Assembly: GCA_038526735.1 (NCBI GenBank)
Contig: JBCBGM010000070.1
Location: forward strand, 1 to 6,832
Origin: Rubricella sp038526735
Lineage (GTDB): Bacteria > Pseudomonadota > Alphaproteobacteria > Rhodobacterales > Rhodobacteraceae
Length of the DNA stretch: 6,832 nucleotides
Reading direction: 5' to 3'
Shown: positions 1-5,805 of the stretch, in pieces
How positions within the stretch are numbered: position 1 is the first letter of the stretch
Layout: each line of letters opens with the position of its first letter
Translations under genes and position numbers: made by a program
Notes under the pieces: model-generated
What the model was told of the DNA's origin: nothing
The model's database searches: none
What the model saw: the letters and a program-made list of their open reading frames with translations, nothing else

Positions 1-615
1 GCGTATGGTCGGGATCAGGAAAATCAGCCCGACCTGGTCATGGGTCACGTAGATCATCGTCGCGTCAAGCGACTGGTGGAGCTTGGCGATCTCGTAGCGC
101 ATCTCAACGCGCAGGGCTGCGTCGAGGTTAGAGAGTGGCTCATCAAAGAGAAACGCGGTGGGCTCCCGCACAATCGAGCGGCCAATCGCGACGCGCTGCC
201 GTTGGCCTCCGGAGAGGTCTTTGGGCCGACGATCAAGCAGCGCGTCGAGCTTGAGCACCTGGGCGGCGGCATTGACCTTGGCGTCCATCTCGGCTTTCGG
301 CACGCCCGCCGCCTTGAGCGAAAAGCCCATGTTCTCGCGCACCGACATGTGCGGGTAGAGCGCGTAAGATTGGAACACCATCGCCAGCCCGCGCTTTGAG
401 GGCGGCTCCGCGGTGGAGTCGCGCCCGGCGATGATCATGTTGCCACGGCTGGTCTCTTCCAGCCCCGCGATCATACGCAGGAGCGTGGATTTTCCGCAGC
501 CCGAAGGGCCGACGAAGATGATGAACTCGCCCTCCTCAATCGCAAGATCGACGCCCTTGATGACCTGAACATCGCCGTACCACTTTTCGACGGCTTGAAG
601 TGCGATTGACGACAT
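1..615 (-). CDS. CUT1-type sugar ABC transporter ATPase (MalK/UgpC family), 3' part outside window
   Basis: This is the ATP-hydrolysing subunit that would sit on the cytoplasmic face of the two permeases and drive import. Of the protein, 205 residues are visible. Walker A (GPSGCGKST) is at residues 36-44, the Q-loop (MVFQSYALYP) at 79-88 with Gln82, the signature LSGGQRQR at 134-141, Walker B (FLFDEP) at 155-160 with Glu159, the D-loop (SNLD) at 162-165, and the H-loop His192 in YVTHDQ. The ATG at 615 overlaps the TGA of the glycosidase gene (ATGA) and has an AAGAGG ribosome site at 623..628. MalK/UgpC proteins normally continue after THDQ with EAMTLADRI or similar and then a C-terminal OB/TOBE domain of about 120-140 residues. 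Here residues 196-205 (bases 1-30) read GLIFLIPTIR, which does not match, although the frame stays open to the edge. Family assignment is secure; whether the gene is intact is not. Confidence 0.93.
   Translation of the reverse strand, partial: MSSIALQAVEKWYGDVQVIKGVDLAIEEGEFIIFVGPSGCGKSTLLRMIAGLEETSRGNMIIAGRDSTAEPPSKRGLAMVFQSYALYPHMSVRENMGFSLKAAGVPKAEMDAKVNAAAQVLKLDALLDRRPKDLSGGQRQRVAIGRSIVREPTAFLFDEPLSNLDAALRVEMRYEIAKLHQSLDATMIYVTHDQVGLIFLIPTIR
7..34. repeat. Short inverted repeat at the point where ATPase homology ends
   Basis: GGTCGGG at 7-13 is the exact reverse complement of CCCGACC at 28-34, separated by 14 bases. The inner arm lies where the ATPase reading frame stops resembling its family (after Val195, bases 31-33). 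A 7-bp repeat can occur by chance in GC-rich DNA; its position at the divergence point is the reason to list it. Confidence 0.4.
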
Positions 616-1871
616 CAGATGGCCTCTTCTTGTAGCTGCGCGCCCTGCCCGGCCCAAGTGAGCCAGATGGCGGCAGTCCAGGTGAACAGTTGCCCACCGC
701 AGGGGGTTGCATCGAGTGGGTCGAAATACTCCGAGAACCCGCCAGAGCGGATCAGTTGCGCGGTCTCGTGGCGCAGGCGCTCGGCCAGATCGGTACGGCC
801 CATCTCTTCGTATCCCATGGCGAGAAGCGCGTTGAGAAACGGCCAGGTGGGACCGCGCCAATAGCGGCGGGGCTCAAACTCGGGGATCTCCGGGTCGGCG
901 GATGGCAAGCCATAGGTCACGGCATTCCAGACGCGCTCTGTCTGTGCGTCGAGCGCATCGTTCTGAATCCCTGCGAGGGCGGCGAGGAAGGTGCCTGAGC
1001 CCAGCACGTTGGCAAACTCACCCGTGCGGAGGTTCTTGGCGTCGTAGCAGCCCAAGTCGGGGTTCCAGAGTTGGGGGACTGCCTTCTCCAGTTCAGCGGC
1101 CCAACTCTCGATGTCTGAAACATCCTGCTGAAGCGCGCGCCCGAGCGCCGCGAGGTCGCGATGGGCGCGCAGGAGGATAAAGGTGATCGCGGGGTCGGCC
1201 ATCAGGAACGGACCATCGGAGACGATCTTTGCCGCATCCCAACCAACGTCGCGGCCAAAGGCGACCATGGCGATGTAGCGGTCGTAGTCTTCTTTCAGGG
1301 GGCGCATGGAGGTGTCGATATGGCCGATATCGCGGCGCTGGTAGTCCCCGGCCTTGGAGCCATCGACGCCCGCCATGCCGCTGTCCCAGTCGGGGCAGTT
1401 GTCGCGGCCTGACTCCCAGGGGTGGGTGATCGCGGCGGGGCCGTGGGTGCAGCGATAGTCGTGCCACCAGCGATGCCACGCTTTGAGTTTAGGAAAGAGG
1501 GCGGCCAGGCGCGCGTGGCTTTCGACTTTGTTCTCCTCCCAAATCCGGCGTGCAAAGATCGCGGCAACGGGCGGCTGGGTGATCCCCGAGGTGGGCGGAG
1601 TTTGCCCGGTATCCCAGACGTCTGGGCCGGGAAAGTAGCTTGGATCGACCTTGTGAAAGATGATGTGCGGGACCATGCCATTCTCCCACTGGGAGGCGAA
1701 CAGCGTCTCAAACTCGGTCCAGGCGCGGTCGATGTCGAAGGTCGAAAACCCCCAAGCGGCGAAGACGCTGTCCCAGTTCCATTGGTAGGGATAGAGCCCT
1801 GAGGTGGGGATGGTGTATCCACCCAGATCATTGCGTTCGAGTACGGCGCGGGCGTCGGCGTCGAGAGTCAT
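615..1871 (-). CDS. GH63-type glycoside hydrolase, mannosylglycerate/glucosylglycerate hydrolase-like (MGH1-like)
   Basis: The 418-residue protein has no signal peptide or membrane segment, so it is probably cytoplasmic and acts on the imported solute. Its motifs fit the (alpha/alpha)6-barrel glycosidases of the GH63 mannosylglycerate/glucosylglycerate hydrolase group: LYPYQWNWDS at residues 26-35, WENGMVPHIIFH at 62-73, HPWESGRDNCPDWDSGM at 150-166, YWRGPTWPFLNALL at 337-350, and GFSEYFDP at 378-385 followed by FTWTAAIWL. By analogy with the family, Asp157 in ESGRD would be the general acid and Glu381 in SEYFDP the general base. The length is close to the usual 420-450 for this group. The ATG at 1871 lies 4 bases after the permease stop, with an AAAGGA ribosome site at 1879..1884. 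The substrate is not readable from sequence: glucosylglycerate, mannosylglycerate or another small glucoside/mannoside are all possible. A trehalase (GH37) is a less likely alternative. Confidence 0.85.
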   Translation of the reverse strand: MTLDADARAVLERNDLGGYTIPTSGLYPYQWNWDSVFAAWGFSTFDIDRAWTEFETLFASQWENGMVPHIIFHKVDPSYFPGPDVWDTGQTPPTSGITQPPVAAIFARRIWEENKVESHARLAALFPKLKAWHRWWHDYRCTHGPAAITHPWESGRDNCPDWDSGMAGVDGSKAGDYQRRDIGHIDTSMRPLKEDYDRYIAMVAFGRDVGWDAAKIVSDGPFLMADPAITFILLRAHRDLAALGRALQQDVSDIESWAAELEKAVPQLWNPDLGCYDAKNLRTGEFANVLGSGTFLAALAGIQNDALDAQTERVWNAVTYGLPSADPEIPEFEPRRYWRGPTWPFLNALLAMGYEEMGRTDLAERLRHETAQLIRSGGFSEYFDPLDATPCGGQLFTWTAAIWLTWAGQGAQLQEEAI

Positions 1872-1875
1872 GGCT

Positions 1876-3090
1876 TTATCCTTTCACCGAACCGGCGGTC
1901 AGCCCTTTGGTCATGAAGCGCTCCAACCCCAAAAAGATCGCCATGATCGGCACGGTGGCGATCACGGAACCGGCCATCAGATGCTGGCGCGGAATCTCAC
2001 TGGAGTTAAGGCTGGCAATACCTCGGGTCAGCGTAAATTTGGTGGGGTCGTCTAGCAGCATGAAGGCGAGCAAAAACTCGTTCCATGCGATCATGAAGAC
2101 GTAAAGAGAGACGCTGGCGAGCGCGGGCATCGAGAGCGGCAGCGTGATCTTCCAGATCACCTGAAGGCGGTTGAGGCCGTCCATCAGCCCCGCCTCTTCG
2201 ACCTCTGCTGGAAGGCCGCGGAAGTAGCCTTGCAGCATGTAGAGGGCGACCGGGATGGTGGTGACGGGGTAGATCAGCACGATCCCGATCAACGAGTTGC
2301 GCAGGCCCGTGACCGAAAAGGCGATATAGATCGGCAGCGCCAAAACGATCATCGGGACCATGTAGATCAACAGGATCGAGCGCGAGAAAGCCGCCTGTCC
2401 TTTGAACCGCAAACGCGCGACGGCGTAGGCGCCGGGGATGGCAAAAGCGAGCGTGATGAAGACGGTGACGACCGAGACGCCGAACGAGGTCATCAGGTAG
2501 CTGCCGAAGTTGAAGTTCTGAAACAGCTCCACATAGCTGTCGAACAGCCCCCAGCCCTTGGAGAGATCGAGCGAGAAATCGAGCGGGTTCTGAATTAGCT
2601 CTGATTGGTTCTTCAGGCTGGTCATGACCATCACGTAGAAGGGGATGAGCACGATGGCGGTGAAGAAAATATAGCCGACGCCGGTCAAAAACCGGATGAT
2701 CGCGCCTTCAAACTCATGCCGGGTAAGTCCGCCCTGGGGGCAGTCCTCCATAAATTTCGCGATAGGCCAGCCAGCGGCGAGGCCAAAGAGGATGAGTGCG
2801 ACGGCGGAGTTGAAGAGGCCCACTTCGGAACCAATCACGAGAGCACTGAGGCCCGCGAAACTGAGAAGGGCCGTAAGAGCAGCCGCCACCGCCGCCAAAC
2901 CAACCCAGGGCAGCGCGGTGAAGACGCTGAGGCCGAGGACAACACCCAAGATGAGCGATCCGAGCATGCTGGGGCGGAAGGGCTCTCCGGTCGCAAAACT
3001 CATCGTCACGGCGACGCTAGTGGCCACGATGAAGCACCACAAAATCCCAAGGGTCGGGCCAGTGATGTAGCCAAAGCGCAGCGCACTCAT
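1876..3090 (-). CDS. MalG-type sugar ABC permease with extra N-terminal membrane module
   Basis: This is the inner-membrane permease of a CUT1 importer, 404 residues long where MalG-type proteins are usually 270-300. The conventional permease starts at about residue 136 with a first helix (GVGYIFFTAIVLIPFYVMVM). It includes the EAA-loop that contacts the ATPase (EEAGLMDG at 298-305, then ITLPLSMP at 315-322) and ends in GLTAGSVKG, a typical MalG-family tail. Residues 1 to about 125 are additional and contain about four hydrophobic stretches (near 8-30, 42-60, 62-82 and 92-112), then a short polar linker with MEDCPQGGLTRHEFEG. The ATG at 3090 overlaps the stop of the upstream permease (ATGA) and has a strong GGAGG site at 3098..3102, so the long form is the supported start rather than a mis-called one. 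No frameshift is seen between the two parts. It should pair with the upstream MalF-type permease. Confidence 0.93.
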   Translation of the reverse strand: MSALRFGYITGPTLGILWCFIVATSVAVTMSFATGEPFRPSMLGSLILGVVLGLSVFTALPWVGLAAVAAALTALLSFAGLSALVIGSEVGLFNSAVALILFGLAAGWPIAKFMEDCPQGGLTRHEFEGAIIRFLTGVGYIFFTAIVLIPFYVMVMTSLKNQSELIQNPLDFSLDLSKGWGLFDSYVELFQNFNFGSYLMTSFGVSVVTVFITLAFAIPGAYAVARLRFKGQAAFSRSILLIYMVPMIVLALPIYIAFSVTGLRNSLIGIVLIYPVTTIPVALYMLQGYFRGLPAEVEEAGLMDGLNRLQVIWKITLPLSMPALASVSLYVFMIAWNEFLLAFMLLDDPTKFTLTRGIASLNSSEIPRQHLMAGSVIATVPIMAIFLGLERFMTKGLTAGSVKG

Positions 3091-4331
3091 AGCCCTTCCT
3101 CCCGCGAGATAAACTTGAAGAAGAAGACCGAGAACAGCAGCAGGCAGCAGAAGATCACCACCGCCACCGCTGCCCCCGCCCCGATGTTCGAGATCGCGAA
3201 GGCCTGCTCATAAACGTTCACTGTGAGCGTGCGGGTGCCCGCATTTCCGCCCGTGAGTAGAAAGATGTCGTCGAACTTGTTGAACGTCCAAATAAAGCGC
3301 AGCAGGAACAGCACCGACAGGATCCCCAAAAGCTGCGGCAGCGAGAGATACCAGAACTTCTGGAAGGGGGAGGCGCCATCCATATCGGCGGCCTCGTACA
3401 TGTCGGTGTCGATCGACTGCATCCGCGCGAGGATGAACAGGAACGACAGCGGGAAGTAGCGCCAGATCTCAAAGACGGTGACCATGATCAGCGCGAGCGG
3501 GCGCTGGCCAAAAAAGTTGATCGCCTCATTCGTGACGCCCATCTGGATCAGGAGCGCGTTGGCAGAACCCGAAAACGGATCAAACAGCAGGATCCACGCA
3601 AAGGCCACCGCGATGATCGGGGCCACGTAGGGAAAGAGGTAGAGCCCCCGCAATATTCCCTGCCCCTTGAAGGATTTGTTCAGCAGCATCGCGGCGAACA
3701 ATCCAAACAACAGCGCGCCGAGGGTGCCGAAGGCGGTGTAGAACATCGTGACGCCAAAGACGGCCCAGAACTCATCGCCGTCGAAGATGCGGGCGAAGTT
3801 CTCAAAAGTGAATTCGTTGGAGGTCAGAACATTGGTCGAGCGACCTTCGACGACCAGAGCACCGTCGATTAGATCCGCACCCGCCGCGAAGAATGCGGCA
3901 TCAGCGGTGACGGGCATGCGTATTTGCTCGCGAAAGCCGCCCTCCCAATCGCCCAAATCGCAGCGCAGTGCCTGGCCAGAGACCGTGCAGCGGGGATCAA
4001 GCTCCAGAATGGTCAGCCCGGGCGGCAGCGTATCGTTCAAGACCACCCCGGTGATCGCCGCTTTCGGGCTGGAGTTGCGGGTCCGGTAGCGGAGGATCGC
4101 CTCGTCCCCCGGTGCCTCAAGATCGCCGCGAATGTCTGCCCGCACGACCGGCTCTGCGGCACGAAGGTCAGCGAGGCCCACCGGCTTTACGCTGATCCAG
4201 AAGATCGCCAGCAACGGCAGGAGCACCACCAGCGAGACCGCCGCCAGCGTTGGGAACAGGAGGCCCCACGCCAAGCGCGCTTCGCGTCGGGCGAGCGGGC
4301 CTGCACCACGGGGAGGAGTGCTTACCGACAT
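3087..4331 (-). CDS. MalF-type sugar ABC permease with DUF11-like periplasmic insert
   Basis: This is an inner-membrane permease of a CUT1 importer, 414 residues from the chosen ATG. One helix at about 20-46 is followed by a soluble stretch of about 125 residues (roughly 50-175), then the conserved permease core, starting near FTFENFARIF at 174-183. The EAA-loop is EAADMDGASPFQKF at 313-326 with LSLPQL at 329-334. The soluble insert, expected in the periplasm, resembles a DUF11/conserved-repeat beta-sandwich at about 78-145: RYRTRNSSPKAAITGVVLND, TLPPGLTIL, and two cysteines (115 and 124) around SGQALRCDLGDWEGG. A longer form from GTG at 4391 is possible by reading frame. I reject it because that codon lies in the stem-loop, only 9 bases after the previous stop, without a ribosome site. 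The ATG at 4331 itself has only a weak site (GAAAG). Confidence 0.92.
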   Translation of the reverse strand: MSVSTPPRGAGPLARREARLAWGLLFPTLAAVSLVVLLPLLAIFWISVKPVGLADLRAAEPVVRADIRGDLEAPGDEAILRYRTRNSSPKAAITGVVLNDTLPPGLTILELDPRCTVSGQALRCDLGDWEGGFREQIRMPVTADAAFFAAGADLIDGALVVEGRSTNVLTSNEFTFENFARIFDGDEFWAVFGVTMFYTAFGTLGALLFGLFAAMLLNKSFKGQGILRGLYLFPYVAPIIAVAFAWILLFDPFSGSANALLIQMGVTNEAINFFGQRPLALIMVTVFEIWRYFPLSFLFILARMQSIDTDMYEAADMDGASPFQKFWYLSLPQLLGILSVLFLLRFIWTFNKFDDIFLLTGGNAGTRTLTVNVYEQAFAISNIGAGAAVAVVIFCCLLLFSVFFFKFISREEGL

Positions 4332-4362
4332 GATGTCGCTTTCGATCTGGCTGAGAGGAGAG

Positions 4363-4391
4363 GCGGGTGGCAGCGCAAAACCGCCACCCAC
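4363..4391 (-). promoter_or_regulatory. Intercistronic stem-loop between binding protein and permease genes
   Basis: On the transcript, GUGGGUGGC (4391 to 4383) pairs with GCCACCCGC (4371 to 4363). This gives 9 base pairs, one of them a G-U, around an 11-base loop. It starts 9 bases after the TAA of the binding protein gene and is followed by a pyrimidine-rich stretch (CUCUCCUCUC), not a U-run, so a classical intrinsic terminator is unlikely. Stem-loops at this position in sugar ABC operons commonly protect the upstream message from 3' decay, giving more binding protein than permease. That role here is inferred. Confidence 0.7.
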
Positions 4392-4400
4392 GCGTGTCGA

Positions 4401-5750
4401 TTACTTGATGGCGCTCAGCTCATCGTTCATCTTGGCGACAGCTTCGCCCGCATCGATCTGTCCATCGATATACTCACGGACGATGCGGTTGATGGCCTGG
4501 CTGTTGATGATCTTGGAGGCCAGCGACAGCTGCCCTTCCTGCACACCCCAGCGCTGCGCCACGTCGAGACCGCCGACAATCTCGTCGATCATCTCTTGCG
4601 CATAGAGATCGCCGAGCGGGGCCTTGCGGTCTACGCCAACCGGAAGCATCGACCACGCTTCGGTAAAGGCGGTTGGGCTGGTGGCATTGCCACGGCGCAC
4701 AGGGAACTTGCCCTCAGGCGCGATGGAGAGCGTCTGCGTGTAGCCCTCATCCATCGAGTACTGGACAAACTCTATCGCAGCGTCGGTGGACGCATCCGAG
4801 GTGATGCCGAAGTAACGGACGTCTCCCCAAGCAGCACCATCCGGGTTGGACGGGCCAGAGAAGTTGGTCACCACACCAGTGCGGGAGGCCAGCTCAGACG
4901 AGGTCGGATCATCGGTGATGGTGGGTGGAGCGCTATCGCGCAGACCCGCGAGCTCATCGAGGATGAACGGCGACCAGATGATCATCGCGGCATTGCCCGA
5001 GAAATAAAGAGCGCGCGACTGCTGCCAGTACAGCTCACCTGGAGGGGAGGCCTCTGCGATGGCTTTGTAGAAGTCCAAAACCTCAGTGGTTTTCGCAACG
5101 TCGAGCTCGGCAAAACCGTCAGAGTCCACAGGGCTCACGCCGTTGGCGAGGAAGACATGCTCAAGCACCTGAGACATGAAGTTCTCATCCACCTTGGTGG
5201 CGGCCACAAAGCCGTACATCTCTGGTGGGTTGTGCAAGGCTTCAATGGCGGCGAGCACATTGTCGTAAGAGGTGGGCGCTTCGAGGCCAGCGGCATCAAA
5301 GAGGTCTTTGCGGTAGACGAGCATCTGCGTCCAGCCATCGACCGGGACGGAGGCAAAACCGTCAGGCGTTGCGGCCATGGCAAGCGCGCCTGGGGCAAAG
5401 GTGCCAGTGCCAAGGTTCTCAACCACATCTGTCGCGGCATCCGGGTCGAGAATGCCCGCTTCGGCCCAGGGCAGAGCGTATTGCAGGGTGTGATAGATGA
5501 CGTCGGGCAAGTCTCCAGCGGCAAAGGCTGCCGTTGCGCGGGTGCCAAGATCACTCTCAGTGACCGGGATCACCTCGACGCTGTGGCCGGACGCGGCCTC
5601 AAACGCCGCCGCCATTTCTTGCTGCTTGGCAAGGCGCTCTGGCTGCTCTTCGGTCGTCCAAAAACGCAGCGTCTCAGCGCTTGCGCCGGTGGCGACGAGG
5701 GCCAGTGCCATCGCCGCGGTGACCAACAGTTTTTGCTTGTTCTCTCTCAT
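4401..5750 (-). CDS. Family 1 sugar-binding periplasmic protein of the ABC importer
   Basis: This is the periplasmic receptor that would capture the solute and deliver it to the permeases. It has 449 residues, normal for CUT1 binding proteins. The signal peptide runs over residues 1-25: a basic start (RENKQK), a hydrophobic core (LLVTAAMALALVA) and an Ala-Ser-Ala cleavage site before ETLRFW. There is no lipobox cysteine, so the mature protein should be soluble. Family 1 signs include LRFWTTEEQPERL just after cleavage, GDLPDVIYHTLQYALPWAEAG at about 100-120, and AAMIIWSPFIL in the second lobe. The ATG at 5750 has an AAAGGGAG ribosome site at 5757..5764 with 6-base spacing. It lies 55 bases downstream of the lacI-type gene and 9 bases upstream of a stem-loop. 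The ligand cannot be read from the sequence; the downstream GH63-type enzyme suggests a small glycoside such as glucosylglycerate or mannosylglycerate. Confidence 0.93.
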   Translation of the reverse strand: MRENKQKLLVTAAMALALVATGASAETLRFWTTEEQPERLAKQQEMAAAFEAASGHSVEVIPVTESDLGTRATAAFAAGDLPDVIYHTLQYALPWAEAGILDPDAATDVVENLGTGTFAPGALAMAATPDGFASVPVDGWTQMLVYRKDLFDAAGLEAPTSYDNVLAAIEALHNPPEMYGFVAATKVDENFMSQVLEHVFLANGVSPVDSDGFAELDVAKTTEVLDFYKAIAEASPPGELYWQQSRALYFSGNAAMIIWSPFILDELAGLRDSAPPTITDDPTSSELASRTGVVTNFSGPSNPDGAAWGDVRYFGITSDASTDAAIEFVQYSMDEGYTQTLSIAPEGKFPVRRGNATSPTAFTEAWSMLPVGVDRKAPLGDLYAQEMIDEIVGGLDVAQRWGVQEGQLSLASKIINSQAINRIVREYIDGQIDAGEAVAKMNDELSAIK

Positions 5751-5805
5751 GTGTTTCTCCCTTTGTTTTCATTGAATTGGATTGAGAGCGGGGGGGTGAT
5801 CGGGG
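5751..5805 (-). other. 55-bp gap between regulator and binding protein genes
   Basis: The gap contains the AAAGGGAG ribosome site of the binding protein gene (5757..5764) and a run of seven G on the plus strand at 5790-5796. I see no convincing -35/-10 pair, LacI-type palindromic operator or terminator hairpin. The regulator and transporter genes may therefore be co-transcribed from a promoter to the right of the window, or a weak promoter may lie inside the end of the regulator gene. Confidence 0.5.

Noticed and set aside
4332..4391. GTG at 4391 as the start of the first permease, adding 20 residues
   Set aside because: The GTG is inside the stem-loop, has no ribosome site, and the added residues (GGGFALPPASPLSQ) are untypical. 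The ATG at 4331 gives a normal cytoplasmic N-terminus before helix 1.
4363..4391. The stem-loop as an intrinsic terminator
   Set aside because: It is followed by mixed pyrimidines (CUCUCCUCUC) rather than a U-run, and the downstream permease and ATPase genes are needed with the binding protein.
5790..5796. Run of seven G as a possible phase-variation tract
   Set aside because: It is short, lies between genes rather than in a reading frame, and is not positioned at a visible promoter spacer.
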